Positions 9,011 through 18,580 of a DNA stretch of 64,000 nt are shown piece by piece. The stretch comes from Desulfitobacterium dichloroeliminans LMG P-21439 (GTDB lineage Bacteria; Bacillota; Desulfitobacteriia; Desulfitobacteriales; Desulfitobacteriaceae): assembly GCF_000243135.2 (NCBI RefSeq), contig NC_019903.1, forward strand, positions 1,712,001 through 1,776,000. Reading direction: 5' to 3'. The notes beneath the pieces are model-generated. The model was not told where the DNA came from. It made no database searches and worked only from the letters and a program-made list of their open reading frames with translations. Positions within the stretch are counted from its first letter, which is position 1. The number at the start of each line of letters is the position of its first letter. Both the position numbers and the translations under genes were made by a program.

Positions 9011-9439
9011 ATGTCAGATTGTTGCCAAACCTTAGCTAACATTAGTCAAAAATACGCTTCATTAAATAAAAACAGCGGAATTAGAGAACTCTGCGAACGT
9101 GAAAAAGAAAATTATGAGGAAATATATGCGGAACTCATCAGGAAATATATAGAGAAGGCTGGCGAGATTGCGAATGATATTAGTGGAATACAGATTATCA
9201 ATAAATTCACAACAAATAATGATGTCTGTGTTTACCCAGGGGGGCTCGTCAATGTTAGTTTGGAATATCTAGCGAAGTTATTAACGTTTGCAGATACAGC
9301 AGGTTATGAATGGGAAGTAGACTTCGTGGAGAATAATAATACGCACTTCAGAAATTTATACAATTGCATCGTCAAGGTCAAATGTAGTAAGGAAGAATTC
9401 GTAGATATGGCTGTTGGAAAGGGATTTAGATGCGCTTAA
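9011..9439 (+). CDS. Hypothetical protein, 142 residues
   Basis: A clear AAGGAGG lies 7-13 bases before the ATG. The product begins with a paired Cys (SDCC), has a charged helical first half and a beta-rich second half with three more cysteines. I do not recognise a family. It is a single-gene unit ended by the hairpin at 9567. Coding is likely from the ribosome site and continuous frame. Confidence 0.6.
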   Translation: MSDCCQTLANISQKYASLNKNSGIRELCEREKENYEEIYAELIRKYIEKAGEIANDISGIQIINKFTTNNDVCVYPGGLVNVSLEYLAKLLTFADTAGYEWEVDFVENNNTHFRNLYNCIVKVKCSKEEFVDMAVGKGFRCA

Positions 9440-9566
9440 CATGAAAAGACGATGTTTTGATAGTCCGACGTGTGGAAAGCTTGTGAGAAAAGTTCACAGG
9501 TGGATATGATATGTTGTTACCTTAAACGGGCAGTCGAGACTGAATTTATTTATTAGAAACACTTTT

Positions 9567-9593
9567 AAAGCCGTCCGTGGGACGGCTTTTTCT
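9567..9593 (+). terminator. Strong rho-independent terminator
   Basis: AAAGCCGTCC (9567-9576), GTG loop, GGACGGCTTT (9580-9589), then TTCT. Perfect 10-bp stem. Confidence 0.88.
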
Positions 9594-9675
9594 AATATTA
9601 TGAGTAATGTCACCCTTTCAGGGCAACATTAATGAGAGTTTTATGTTGAGCCCGACAATCAAAGGAGTGACAATT

Positions 9676-10545
9676 ATGAGTGAAACAAAGATCCCAAAAC
9701 CCACCTTTCCAGCCCAGCATCAAGATCAGCAACCTGGTATTGAAACACTTATGAATCCTAGCCCCATTTTTGAAAATCTGAACTATCGTCCCAGTGGCAA
9801 ACTGCAAGGGAAAGTTGCTCTCATCAGTGGTGGAGACAGCGGAATCGGCAGAGCAGTTTCTTTGCTCTATGCCAAAGAAGGTGCGGATGTTGTTATTGTA
9901 TATCTTGATGAACATGGAGATGCACAGGCGACAAAAGAAAGAATTGAACAGCTCAGTCGACGCTGTCTGTTGATAGCAGGGGATATCGGAAATGAAGGTT
10001 TCTGTCACCAGGCTGTACAGAGAACACTAGAAACCTTTGGCAGTTTGGATATTCTCGTAAATAATGCGGCGGAACAGCATCCCCAGAATTCACTTCTGGA
10101 TATTACTGCACAACAAATAGAGCAGACGTTCCGCACCAATATCTTTGGCATGTTGTATCTAACCAAGGCAGCCCTTCCTCATCTTAAGTATGGTTCTGTG
10201 ATTATCAATACAGCTTCGATTACTGCGTATAAAGGTGATGCTAAGCTTATCGATTATTCCGCATCCAAAGGAGCAGTAGTAGCATTCACCCGTTCTCTAT
10301 CAGAATCACTAATCAAACAGGGAATACGAGTCAATGGAGTTGCCCCTGGTCCCATCTGGACGCCGTTGATTCCTGCTTCTTTTGATGCCAACGAAGTCTC
10401 AACCTTCGGCAGCACTACCCCTATGCAACGAGCTGGCCAACCCGTAGAAGTAGCACCTGCCTATTTGTTCTTAGCTTGCGAGGGTTCTGCGTATGTATCG
10501 GGGCAGATCCTTCATGTTAATGGGGGAACAGTAGTTAATGGTTAG
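9676..10545 (+). CDS. Short-chain dehydrogenase/reductase (general-stress YdaD/YhdF-like)
   Basis: 289 residues from ATG 9676, which follows AAAGGAG; the upstream ATG at 9607 lacks one. Classical SDR motifs are visible: cofactor-binding SGGDSGIGRA, the NNAAEQ stretch, catalytic YSASKGA, and the PGPIWTPLIP loop. The N-terminal extension (PTFPAQHQDQQPGIE) is characteristic of the group that includes Bacillus YdaD/YhdF, glucose/ribitol-type dehydrogenases of the general stress response. The natural substrate is unknown. It is a single-gene transcription unit with a shared terminator downstream. Confidence 0.9.
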   Translation: MSETKIPKPTFPAQHQDQQPGIETLMNPSPIFENLNYRPSGKLQGKVALISGGDSGIGRAVSLLYAKEGADVVIVYLDEHGDAQATKERIEQLSRRCLLIAGDIGNEGFCHQAVQRTLETFGSLDILVNNAAEQHPQNSLLDITAQQIEQTFRTNIFGMLYLTKAALPHLKYGSVIINTASITAYKGDAKLIDYSASKGAVVAFTRSLSESLIKQGIRVNGVAPGPIWTPLIPASFDANEVSTFGSTTPMQRAGQPVEVAPAYLFLACEGSAYVSGQILHVNGGTVVNG

Positions 10546-10558
10546 TGGATTGCCATTC

Positions 10559-10592
10559 AAAAAAGGCTTAGGGTACAACCCTAAGCCTTTTT
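10559..10592. terminator. Bidirectional terminator between converging genes
   Basis: AAAAGGCTTAGGGT (10561-10574), ACA, ACCCTAAGCCTTTT (10578-10591). Perfect 14-bp stem with A-run on one side and T-run on the other, serving the dehydrogenase (+) and the DUF3102 gene (-). Confidence 0.92.
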
Positions 10593-10600
10593 ACATTCCA

Positions 10601-11434
10601 TCAGATTCTGTCCAAGTTCTTTGCCAGAAATTTAGTTAGTTTATTTTTATACTCTTCATAAACTTCGGGGTTTTTGTTAGACAATTGTCCTAGCTCCCAT
10701 ACAAGATCTTTAAAGGTTTTATCTAAACTTTCATAGAGAAAGGCAACCTTATTCGCTGAGGTCTTGAAGTAGGCTTCAGTAAGGTTCTTTGTCATTCGTT
10801 GGACATGCTCGTAAGATGAACTTTTCTTGACCGAGTTTAACTCGGAGCTAAGCTTCCCCACCTTGGTCTCAATCCCTATTTGGTACTTTCTTAATTCCTC
10901 TGCTTTCCTCCTTAAGCCATCCCGCTCTGAGGTCAGCTGGGTTACTTTGTTTACCTGGTCATCGAGTGCTATCTGAAGATCTGTTTTTTCTTGAAGGACT
11001 TGATTCCGTTCTTCTAGGGCATGACTTCGCTCTTGAACGACCTTTTGCAGCTCACGGCTGGACATACTTTCCACATCTATCTCCGCTATCAGTTGGGTTC
11101 GCTCTTCTTCAGAGATTCCTAATAGGATGAGCGCCTGAGTATAATTTAAATTCGGCATGTTGGTGGTGTCAAGGGAATTTGGCTGTTGAGACAAGTTCTC
11201 TCCATAGGCTTCGAAGAGGCCCATCAATCTTTGTGCTGTTCTTTCAGAGTAATTTACTGACTCACTCAACCACTTCAGCCATTCCCCATACTGAAGCATA
11301 TTTTTAGCTTCACTCAGACGACTACCTATCTCAATAGCACTGACAAGAAGGATTTTCCCCGTCTGATTTCTAATTGAATTGATTTCAGCCGCTACTACAA
11401 GCGGGGTGCGTTCTGTGATTATGCTCATAAACAT
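10601..11434 (-). CDS. DUF3102 coiled-coil protein
   Basis: 277 residues. The N-terminal ~110 residues match DUF3102 (GSRLSEAKNMLQYGEWLKWL, SERTAQRLMGLFEAYG), a domain found in plasmid-, phage- and chromosome-encoded Firmicute proteins with a KilA/ParB-like flavour. Residues ~120-205 form a long coiled coil, followed by a helical tail. The start at 11434 has AAAGGAT in front on the minus strand. Function is unknown; DNA-binding or a partition-like role is a guess from the family's company. A perfect 46-bp palindrome lies about 70 bases upstream. Confidence 0.8.
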   Translation of the reverse strand: MFMSIITERTPLVVAAEINSIRNQTGKILLVSAIEIGSRLSEAKNMLQYGEWLKWLSESVNYSERTAQRLMGLFEAYGENLSQQPNSLDTTNMPNLNYTQALILLGISEEERTQLIAEIDVESMSSRELQKVVQERSHALEERNQVLQEKTDLQIALDDQVNKVTQLTSERDGLRRKAEELRKYQIGIETKVGKLSSELNSVKKSSSYEHVQRMTKNLTEAYFKTSANKVAFLYESLDKTFKDLVWELGQLSNKNPEVYEEYKNKLTKFLAKNLDRI

Positions 11435-11504
11435 GCTGATCCTTTCTATAGCTTTTATCCCCAGGATATGCAGATGATGACAAAAGTGATAATCTCATTT
11501 ATAG

Positions 11505-11550
11505 GGCATGTCTAACAATCCGACAGCGCTGTCGGATTGTTAGACATGCC
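11505..11550. repeat. Perfect 46-bp palindrome
   Basis: The arms 11505-11527 and 11528-11550 are exact reverse complements with no spacer (centre AGC|GCT; ends GGCATG...CATGCC). It lies between the divergent DUF3102 gene and the 11628 gene. There is no T-run, so a simple terminator is unlikely; a double-length operator, a cruciform site or a mobile-element relic are possible. Confidence 0.9.
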
Positions 11551-11627
11551 AGTTACCTCCAGACCGGATCGATATAATTTATGCTATACTATTGGTACAC
11601 ACATTTTTCTTTATTGGAGGACTGGGA

Positions 11628-12161
11628 ATGAGTAAAGTGGATATTAAAGGAATAATATATCAACAGAAACTATCAAATACTGAATTATCCAATGAAGCGT
11701 CACAGATTGGAAAGGTTATGGCATATAGTGAAGGTGAAGTAAAAGTCGTGGAAAAGAGATATCATGCAAGAGAACTTTTTCATGAAGTTTTAAGTGGTTT
11801 AAGTCTTGATCAATTTAACAAGGGGGTTCTAGAGCTTGAAGCACGGGGGATTGTTAAGCTTGAAAGATTACCAGGTACAGAACCCTTTCAATTTGCGTAT
11901 GTAAGACCTACATTCATGCTTTTCTTCATCTTTGAGAAGGAATTGAGATTTGATCCTACGCTTGATGCTGAAAAGGTACTTGAAATAATTGAAGAAGTGA
12001 ATTTTATAGATGGTCTCAAACTAGAAAAACAATCCGGGTTGACAGTTACTAGAATAAACCGCGCAGTTGAAGCACTTGAAAACTACATGCTCGTTAAAAC
12101 CTACCAGTGTGAGGGTACAGAGCCCTTTACCTTTGCTTTTGCTGAGTATTTAAAACCTTAA
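11628..12161 (+). CDS. Hypothetical protein with two similar halves
   Basis: 177 residues from ATG 11628, which follows GGAGG at 11616-11620; the earlier ATG 11592 has no such site. The sequence holds an internal duplication: GTEPFQFAYVRP near residue 75 recurs as GTEPFTFAFAEY at the C-terminus, each preceded by a helical segment that could be a winged-helix-like unit. I do not recognise the family. It is a single gene divergent from the DUF3102 gene across the palindrome. Confidence 0.65.
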   Translation: MSKVDIKGIIYQQKLSNTELSNEASQIGKVMAYSEGEVKVVEKRYHARELFHEVLSGLSLDQFNKGVLELEARGIVKLERLPGTEPFQFAYVRPTFMLFFIFEKELRFDPTLDAEKVLEIIEEVNFIDGLKLEKQSGLTVTRINRAVEALENYMLVKTYQCEGTEPFTFAFAEYLKP

Positions 12162-12280
12162 GGTGTCATGCTCGCAAGTAAATCAATAAGTTGAATACGG
12201 TCAGCACAAGAGTCTTTTATAGACATAGAGATATTACTGAAGGACTTCAACACTGACTTATGAGAATGTGGGGAGAAATA

Positions 12281-12643
12281 ATGAATTTACTTGGAAATAT
12301 CATTTGGCTGGTTTTTGGCGGAATTCTTGCAGCTATTGCCTGGTTTCTAGCAGGTCTGATTTTGTGCATAACCGTGATCGGGATACCCTTTGGGCTCCAA
12401 TGCTTTAAGATAGCTCAGTTTGTATTGTGGCCCTTTGGTAAAGAAATCGAGCTGGGTCATTTTGGAGTGGGAGGTCTTCTTTTAAATATCCTCTGGCTCA
12501 TTTTTTTGGGTTGGGAGCTAGCTATCGGTCATCTTGTGATTGGCGCATTATTTTGCTTGACGATTATCGGTATTCCCTTTGGACTTCAGCATTTTAAGTT
12601 TGCAATGCTGGGGCTTATCCCTTTTGGAGCTAAGATTCGCTGA
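12281..12643 (+). CDS. YccF-domain inner membrane protein
   Basis: 120 residues from ATG 12281 after GGGGAG. Two YccF (DUF307) repeats, each with the signature IGIPFGLQ preceded by a hydrophobic helix, give about four membrane spans. The family is widespread and of unknown function. It is a stand-alone gene just before the pot operon promoter. Confidence 0.85.
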   Translation: MNLLGNIIWLVFGGILAAIAWFLAGLILCITVIGIPFGLQCFKIAQFVLWPFGKEIELGHFGVGGLLLNILWLIFLGWELAIGHLVIGALFCLTIIGIPFGLQHFKFAMLGLIPFGAKIR

Positions 12644-12696
12644 AATACTCTTAGGCACTGGATATATGTTCTATTTTTATATTTCCTGAAGAATTC

Positions 12697-12724
12697 TTGA
12701 CGATATTCTGCTAAAATGTAAAAT
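12697..12724 (+). promoter_or_regulatory. Probable sigma-A promoter of the pot operon
   Basis: TTGACG (12697-12702), 16-base spacer, TAAAAT (12719-12724), 35 bases before the potA start codon. Confidence 0.5.
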
Positions 12725-12758
12725 AGACATTGTTATGCTTTTAATTAGGAGGTCAGGT

Positions 12759-13805
12759 ATGAACAAAGAAATCATCAGGCTTGTCAACGTCACGAAAGAG
12801 TATGACGGGGTACAAGTCTTAGATAATATAAACCTATACATATTGCGTAATGAATTTATAACCCTTCTTGGACCAAGCGGTTGTGGAAAAACGACAACCC
12901 TCCGGATCATTGGAGGGTTTGAAAATGTCACCAGCGGGGAGGTTCTCTTTGAAGATCAGAAGGTCAACGATTTTCCTCCCTATAAGCGAAAAGTAAATAC
13001 TGTCTTTCAGCAGTATGCGCTGTTTCCTCATATGAATGTTTTTGAGAACATTGCCTTTGGTTTACGCATTAAGAAATTAGACAATAAGACGATTCGATCA
13101 AAAGTCCTTCAGGTTATGGAACTCATGAATCTAAGAGGATTTGAAAAGAGAAATATTGATTCCCTAAGTGGTGGACAACGCCAGCGGGTCGCCATCGCTA
13201 GGGCTATTGTTAATGAGCCTGAGGTGCTTTTGCTGGACGAGCCTTTAGCAGCCCTTGACCTTAAGCTGAGAAAAGAGATGCAGATGGAACTGAAAAATAT
13301 TCAGCAGCGTTTAGGAATTACCTTTGTCTTTGTCACCCACGATCAAGAGGAAGCACTAACCATGTCCGATACGGTCGTGGTGATGAATGAAGGGAGAATA
13401 CAGCAAATCGGGACTCCCATCGATATCTATAATGAGCCCAAAAATGTATTTGTAGCAGATTTCATCGGGGAAAGTAATATTCTTGACGGGGTCATGTTAC
13501 AGGACTATTTGGTGCATTTCCATGGTCGCCAATTCGAATGTGTGGATAAGGGTTTTGCAGACGACGAAGCTGTGGACGTGGTCATTCGTCCGGAGGACCT
13601 GAAGCTCTTAACCGTAGAGGAAGGCATGCTCACCGGAGAAGTTCAATCTGTGGTCTTTAAGGGTGTACATTATGAAATGATGATTCGGAGTAGCGAGTCC
13701 CTCTGGATGGTTCATAGTACCCAGATGGTGGAAGTGGGGAACAAGGTCGGTCTACAGATTCTGCCTAATGATATTCACATTATGAAGAAGGTGAGAGGGG
13801 ATTGA
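12759..13805 (+). CDS. potA: Spermidine/putrescine ABC transporter ATP-binding protein
   Basis: 348 residues from ATG 12759, 6 bases after AGGAGG. Walker [10 protein letters not shown], the Q-loop [10 protein letters not shown], signature LSGGQRQR, Walker [12 protein letters not shown] and the H-loop [10 protein letters not shown] are all present, and a C-terminal TOBE-like regulatory domain follows from about residue 240. It energises uptake of spermidine or putrescine through PotB and PotC. First gene of a tightly overlapping potABCD operon; its stop overlaps the potB start. Confidence 0.93.
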   Translation: MNKEIIRLVNVTKEYDGVQVLDNINLYILRNEFITLLGPSGCGKTTTLRIIGGFENVTSGEVLFEDQKVNDFPPYKRKVNTVFQQYALFPHMNVFENIAFGLRIKKLDNKTIRSKVLQVMELMNLRGFEKRNIDSLSGGQRQRVAIARAIVNEPEVLLLDEPLAALDLKLRKEMQMELKNIQQRLGITFVFVTHDQEEALTMSDTVVVMNEGRIQQIGTPIDIYNEPKNVFVADFIGESNILDGVMLQDYLVHFHGRQFECVDKGFADDEAVDVVIRPEDLKLLTVEEGMLTGEVQSVVFKGVHYEMMIRSSESLWMVHSTQMVEVGNKVGLQILPNDIHIMKKVRGD

Positions 13806-14626
13806 AAAGAAAGTTTTTGACCACCCCTTATCTGCTATGGATGTTAATCTTTACGATTGTCCCCCTAGTGTTGGTGGTCTATTTCAGTGTGTTTGAGTCT
13901 GGGCCCGCTGGGGTTCGGTTTACCACTGAGCATATAGAACGGGTCTTTGAACCAATTTATCTTAAAGTTATTATGAGATCCGTAGGGCTAGCTTTTATCA
14001 GTACCCTACTTTGTTTGTTGCTAGGCTATCCGTTGGCTATGATTTTAGCTTCTAAAGAGCTTAAAATGAGAGACTTTTTAATTGTTCTTTTTGTGTTGCC
14101 TATGTGGATGAATTTCTTAGCCAGAACCTATGCTTGGATGACGTTGTTAGAAAACAACGGGATTATCAATCAGATTTTGGCAGCCTTGAGTTTGCCTGCT
14201 TTGAATATTCTCTATACAGATAAGGCCGTGGTTCTGGGCATGGTCTATAACTTTTTGCCCTTTATGGTTTTACCCATCTATTCCGTCTTACGGAAAATCG
14301 ATCGGTCTCTGATCGAGGCAGCCGAGGATCTGGGGGCGACTCCCACCAGGACCTTCTTTAAGGTTATTTTTCCCCTAAGTCTCTCCGGTGTGGCATCAGG
14401 GATTATTATGGTCTTTATGCCAGCAGTTACGACCTTTGTCATCTCCAGATTGTTAGGCGGGGGACAGTATATGCTCATCGGAAACTTGATCGAGCAGCAG
14501 TTTCTGACAACAGGCGATTGGGGCTTCGGCTCATCGCTAGCCCTGATTTTGATGATCTTCTTGTTGTTGACTATGGGAATCATGGCCAAGACTGATAAGG
14601 ATCAAGAAGGAGGTGGACTCTGGTGA
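13802..14626 (+). CDS. potB: Spermidine/putrescine ABC transporter permease
   Basis: 274 residues starting at TTG 13802, which overlaps the potA stop (TTGA). Six hydrophobic spans and the EAA loop ([23 protein letters not shown]) near residue 165 that docks on the ATPase. One half of the membrane channel, paired with PotC. Confidence 0.92.
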   Translation: MKRKFLTTPYLLWMLIFTIVPLVLVVYFSVFESGPAGVRFTTEHIERVFEPIYLKVIMRSVGLAFISTLLCLLLGYPLAMILASKELKMRDFLIVLFVLPMWMNFLARTYAWMTLLENNGIINQILAALSLPALNILYTDKAVVLGMVYNFLPFMVLPIYSVLRKIDRSLIEAAEDLGATPTRTFFKVIFPLSLSGVASGIIMVFMPAVTTFVISRLLGGGQYMLIGNLIEQQFLTTGDWGFGSSLALILMIFLLLTMGIMAKTDKDQEGGGLW

Positions 14627-15414
14627 AGTCCTTCTTGATGAAAAGCTATACCTTCCTGATTTTCTTTTTCCTTTATGCACCGATCCTCATCCTGATGATT
14701 TTTTCCTTTAATGATTCCAAGTCTCGGGGAAACTGGGATGGGTTTACCTTCAAATGGTATATTGAGCTGTTTCAGGATGGTCAGATTGCATCAGCTCTGT
14801 ACTACACCATAGTTGTGGCAATTCTTGCTTCCCTGATCGCTACAGTCCTCGGCACCCTTGCGGCCATAGGGATTAATAATATGCACGGGTTTCCCAAGGC
14901 GATGACATTAAATGTAACGTATTTGCCCATGCTTAGCCCGGATATTGTTATGGGGATATCCTTGATGCTTCTCTTTATTTTTGTTAAGCTTAATTTGGGT
15001 TTTATAACCATGCTCTTGGCCCATATAACCTTTAACTTACCCTTTGTGATTTTTTCTGTACTACCAAAGCTACGTCAGCTCAATAACGACACCTATGATG
15101 CAGCCTTGGATTTAGGGGCTACCCCCTTTGAAGCTTATAAGAAAGTCATTCTACCGCAGATTTCACCGGGGATCATTACGGGTTTTCTGCTGGCCTTTAC
15201 CATGTCTATCGACGACTTTGTGGTAAGCTTTTTCACCACGGGTTCTGGGGTATCTAATTTGGCTATCACCATCTATTCCATGGCTAGAAGAGGAATCAAC
15301 CCCAAAATCAATGCACTGCTAACATTAATGTTTATATTTATCATGATAATCTTAGTCTTTGTGAATTACCGTATGGCCAAAGATAAACAAAATGAAACGA
15401 GGGAGAAGTATTGA
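14623..15414 (+). CDS. potC: Spermidine/putrescine ABC transporter permease
   Basis: 263 residues starting at GTG 14623, overlapping the potB stop; AAGGAGG lies 9 bases upstream. Six spans and an EAA loop (ALDLGATPFEAYKKVILPQI). Second half of the polyamine channel. Its stop overlaps the potD start, so the whole operon is translationally coupled. Confidence 0.92.
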   Translation: MKSFLMKSYTFLIFFFLYAPILILMIFSFNDSKSRGNWDGFTFKWYIELFQDGQIASALYYTIVVAILASLIATVLGTLAAIGINNMHGFPKAMTLNVTYLPMLSPDIVMGISLMLLFIFVKLNLGFITMLLAHITFNLPFVIFSVLPKLRQLNNDTYDAALDLGATPFEAYKKVILPQISPGIITGFLLAFTMSIDDFVVSFFTTGSGVSNLAITIYSMARRGINPKINALLTLMFIFIMIILVFVNYRMAKDKQNETREKY

Positions 15415-16460
15415 AAAAAAATATCTTTAAGCAAATGGGAGTGGTTGTGCTCCTGGCAGGAATGGTCTTAGGTCTCGCCGGCTGTGGTGGATCCGGTCAG
15501 GAAAAGCTCTATGTCTATAACTGGGGAGATTACATCGATGAATCGGTTCTTGAGGATTTTGAGAAAGCAAATAATGTGGATGTCATCTACGAACAGTTCG
15601 CGACGAATGAAGAAATGTATGTCAAGATTAAAGCAGGGACTGCAAAATATGACGTGGCAATTCCTTCGGATTATATGATCTCGAAAATGATCACGGAAGA
15701 TATGCTGCATACTATTGATATGAACGCTATTCCTAATTACGCCAAAATCGATGATCGTTTTAAGAATCTAGCTTTTGATGCTAAGAATCAATACTCGGTT
15801 CCTTATATGTGGGGCACCGTGGGTATAATTTACAACAAGACTATGGTGAAGGAAGCGGTGGATAGCTGGGATGTCTTATGGGATGAAAAATACACCAAGC
15901 AGATCCTCATGCTGGACAGCCAACGAGATTCCATAGCTGTAGCTTTGAAAAAGCTGGGTTACTCTCTGAACAGCAGAGATGAAAAAGAGCTGGCAGAAGC
16001 CAAAGAATTGCTGATTCAGCAGAAGCCTTTGCTAATGGCCTATGTCGGGGACGAAGTGAAGGATAAGATGATTGGCAACGAAGCAGCCATGGCTGTGGTC
16101 TGGTCAGGGGATGCTGTCTTTATGAAAGGCGAAAATCCAGATTTGGAGTATGTCATTCCTAAAGAAGGTAGCAATATTTGGTATGATGCAATGGTTATTC
16201 CTAAGACCAGCCAAAACAAGGCCATGGCCCAGAAGTTCATTGATTTTATGTGTAGCACGGACGTAGCCTTTAAAAACGCTGATTATATCGGGTATTCTAC
16301 TCCGCATAAGGAAGTTATAGAAATGCTACCTGCTGAGCTGACTTCTGATCCTGCATATTACCCTGCGGATGGTCAATTGGAAAACTCAGAAGTTTTTGAA
16401 GATCTCTCCGAAGTTTTACCAATCTATGATAGAATATGGACAGAGATAAAATCACAATAA
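15411..16460 (+). CDS. potD: Spermidine/putrescine-binding lipoprotein
   Basis: 349 residues from TTG 15411, with GAGGGAG just before. The N-terminus is a lipoprotein signal with lipobox LAGC at about residues 22-25, so it is tethered outside the membrane. The mature part begins LYVYNWGDYID, a hallmark of PotD/PotF polyamine-binding proteins, and ends in the usual LPIYDRIWTEIK helix. It delivers polyamine to PotBC. Confidence 0.93.
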   Translation: MKKNIFKQMGVVVLLAGMVLGLAGCGGSGQEKLYVYNWGDYIDESVLEDFEKANNVDVIYEQFATNEEMYVKIKAGTAKYDVAIPSDYMISKMITEDMLHTIDMNAIPNYAKIDDRFKNLAFDAKNQYSVPYMWGTVGIIYNKTMVKEAVDSWDVLWDEKYTKQILMLDSQRDSIAVALKKLGYSLNSRDEKELAEAKELLIQQKPLLMAYVGDEVKDKMIGNEAAMAVVWSGDAVFMKGENPDLEYVIPKEGSNIWYDAMVIPKTSQNKAMAQKFIDFMCSTDVAFKNADYIGYSTPHKEVIEMLPAELTSDPAYYPADGQLENSEVFEDLSEVLPIYDRIWTEIKSQ

Positions 16461-16485
16461 AATAAAGCGAAAACTTGAGGTTTTT

Positions 16486-16737
16486 ATGAGTCGATTCATA
16501 AAGCTAAGGAAACTCCCAAGAAAAAAGAATATATCACAGGTAGAACCTGAGCAGCCTAAATTGGTGATGGATATTATAGAAGAAGACTATCCGGAAAAAT
16601 ATGATACATTGAAAAATAAGATATCTCAGCTAGGTAGACTGTTTACTCAAGATGAATGGTTAAATATTCTGATGAAGTCTAGGGCTGAACATGACCCCTT
16701 TTTGCCGAAAAGATCGGATTGGGAACGTAAAGATTAG
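16486..16737 (+). CDS. Small basic hypothetical protein
   Basis: 83 residues, Lys/Arg-rich at the start and acidic in the middle, ending at a strong terminator. GAGG precedes the ATG by 6 bases. It follows potD by 25 bases and may be the last gene of that operon. No family recognised. Confidence 0.5.
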   Translation: MSRFIKLRKLPRKKNISQVEPEQPKLVMDIIEEDYPEKYDTLKNKISQLGRLFTQDEWLNILMKSRAEHDPFLPKRSDWERKD

Positions 16738-16760
16738 TCAGAGTTTGAGCTAACGATTTG

Positions 16761-16810
16761 GGGCTGTTGCAAAACGAACAGAAGAGTTCGTCGAGCAACA
16801 GCCCTTTTTT
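16761..16810 (+). terminator. Terminator of the pot operon
   Basis: GGGCTGTTGC (16761-16770) pairs with GCAACAGCCC (16795-16804), with an inner ACGAAC/GTTCGT pairing; a run of six T follows. Confidence 0.92.
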
Positions 16811-16823
16811 CGTGTAAAAATAA

Positions 16824-16851
16824 AACTGTGGATCCCGAAAGATCCACAGTT
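16824..16851 (+). repeat. Hairpin between the IS left end and transposase start
   Basis: AACTGTGGATC (16824-16834), CCGAAA, GATCCACAGTT (16841-16851): perfect 11-bp arms. It lies just before the transposase ATG (16868) and could block read-through transcription or translation from outside promoters. Confidence 0.75.
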
Positions 16852-16867
16852 ATTGTATAATTGAGTT

Positions 16868-18472
16868 ATGCAAAAAACCAAATCATACAATAAGAATTAT
16901 ACTCAATTAGGTGGCATCTATCAACTAGTTTTGCCACTTAATCTTGAAGTGTTAATACCTGAGGATGACTCCGTTCGACTGCTAAGCCACATTTTGGAGG
17001 GATTAAATTACGACGCACTTTACAAGGCCTACTCTTCCACTGGAAGAAAACCTGCAGTTGAGCCTAAAATTCTATTCAAGGTATTGACGTATGCCTACCT
17101 AAACAATATCTATTCTAGCCGAAAGATTGAATCCGCCTGCAAAAGGGATATTAACTTTATGTGGTTACTGGAAGGCAATAAAACTCCCGATCACAGCACC
17201 ATAGCCCGTTTCCGAAAAGACTATCTCCAAGGATGTATCGACAATCTTTTTTATCAAATGGTTCACTATCTACATAGCATCAATGAGATAGAATTTAAGA
17301 ACCTCTTTGTCGATGGAACAAAGATTGAAGCCAATGCTAATCGCTACACGTTTGTCTGGAAAAAGGCCGTTAACAAAAACGAAGCGAAGATGTTCGAAAA
17401 GATTCAGTCATGCATAGAGGAGATGAACGCTACCTATGAGGCTGACTTCAAAGTCTCTAAAGAGAGCTTGCTCGCGGACCTAAACGTCGCGTTAGCGTAC
17501 TTAAAAGAGAAACGTCAGCAGGAGCAGCTTGAGTTTGTTCACGGGATTGGTAAACGGAAATCAAAGCTGCAAAAGTTTACAGAAGCATTGCAGGCATTCT
17601 CTGCCCGCCAGGGACAATACAATGCTCATAACCAGTTGTTTGAGGGAAGAAATAGCTACTCCAAGACTGACCCCGATGCGACCTTCATGCATATGAAAGA
17701 TGATCATATGCGCAACGCTCAGTTAAAGCCTGCTTACAATGTACAGATCGGTGTAGAAAGTGAGTACGTCACTGGAGTTGGAGTTTTCCAAGACCGAAAT
17801 GACATAGCCACCCTGATTCCTTTCTTAAAGGAAATGGAGTCTCGACTAAAGATGCGTTATGAAAATGTGATTGCAGACTCCGGATATGAGAGCGAAGAAA
17901 ATTATCTTTATCTCGAAAAACAAAAGCAGACCTACTACATAAAACCTCAAACCCATGAACAATGGAAAAAGCGGAGTTTCAAAAAGAACATCGGTAAACG
18001 AGAAAATATGTTTTATAATGCGGAGACGGATGAATATACCTGCCACAATGGTAAACAGCTAAAGCCTGTGGGAATTACCTACCGAACCTCAGCAACTGGC
18101 TATCGTTCAGAAATAACCGTCTATGAATGTGAAGAGTGCAGTGATTGCCCGCATAAAAGCCGCTGTACCAAGGCGAAGGGCAATCGGAAGATGCAGGTAT
18201 CTAAAAAGTTTATAGAAAAACGTCAGGTATCTTATGAAAACATCACAACGGAAGAAGGAATCTTGCTTAGAGTTAACCGTTCAATTCAGGTTGAAGGAGC
18301 ATTTGGCGTTTTAAAAAACGACTACAACTTCAACCGATTTTTGACGCGAGGAAAAAGTAACGTAAAGACAGAATTTATGCTGCTGTGCTTGGGCTATAAC
18401 GTGAATAAGCTTCATGCCAAAATACAAAATGAAAGGATAGGTAAGCCCCTTCATCCATTAAAAACAGCCTAA
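16868..18472 (+). CDS. IS1182-family transposase
   Basis: 534 residues, full length for the family. The N-terminal DUF772-type domain (GRKPAVEPKILFKVLTYAYL, TPDHSTIARFRKD) and the DDE catalytic core (FVDGTKIEANANRYTF near residue 150, VIADSGYESEENY near 335, and the GAFGVLKNDYNFNRF glutamate helix near 475) are present. A zinc-ribbon-like CEECSDCPHKSRC lies before the last helix. The frame is intact, so the element may still be active. Confidence 0.93.
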   Translation: MQKTKSYNKNYTQLGGIYQLVLPLNLEVLIPEDDSVRLLSHILEGLNYDALYKAYSSTGRKPAVEPKILFKVLTYAYLNNIYSSRKIESACKRDINFMWLLEGNKTPDHSTIARFRKDYLQGCIDNLFYQMVHYLHSINEIEFKNLFVDGTKIEANANRYTFVWKKAVNKNEAKMFEKIQSCIEEMNATYEADFKVSKESLLADLNVALAYLKEKRQQEQLEFVHGIGKRKSKLQKFTEALQAFSARQGQYNAHNQLFEGRNSYSKTDPDATFMHMKDDHMRNAQLKPAYNVQIGVESEYVTGVGVFQDRNDIATLIPFLKEMESRLKMRYENVIADSGYESEENYLYLEKQKQTYYIKPQTHEQWKKRSFKKNIGKRENMFYNAETDEYTCHNGKQLKPVGITYRTSATGYRSEITVYECEECSDCPHKSRCTKAKGNRKMQVSKKFIEKRQVSYENITTEEGILLRVNRSIQVEGAFGVLKNDYNFNRFLTRGKSNVKTEFMLLCLGYNVNKLHAKIQNERIGKPLHPLKTA

Positions 18473-18503
18473 AAAATCTTTGAAAACCATAGGCTTATTT
18501 TTG
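18466..18503 (+). terminator. Hairpin at transposase end / IS right end
   Basis: AGCCTA (18466-18471) pairs with TAGGCT (18490-18495), followed by TATTTTTG. It likely terminates transposase transcription and overlaps the right inverted repeat. Confidence 0.5.
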
Positions 18504-18580
18504 TGTGCTCAAATTTAGTTCGGACCTAACAAAATTTGAAAGAATATAATATTTGCAATTAAAGTCTTATCCAAGAAGGA

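Larger units (their letters stand above)
16812..18507 (+). mobile_element. IS1182-family insertion sequence
   Basis: About 1.7 kb containing one transposase. Candidate imperfect terminal inverted repeats are AAAAATAAAACTGTGG (16816-16831) and, on the other strand, AAAAATAAGCCTATGG (18488-18503), 13 of 16 matching. The exact ends and any target duplication are not clear. It sits directly behind the pot terminator. Confidence 0.75.
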
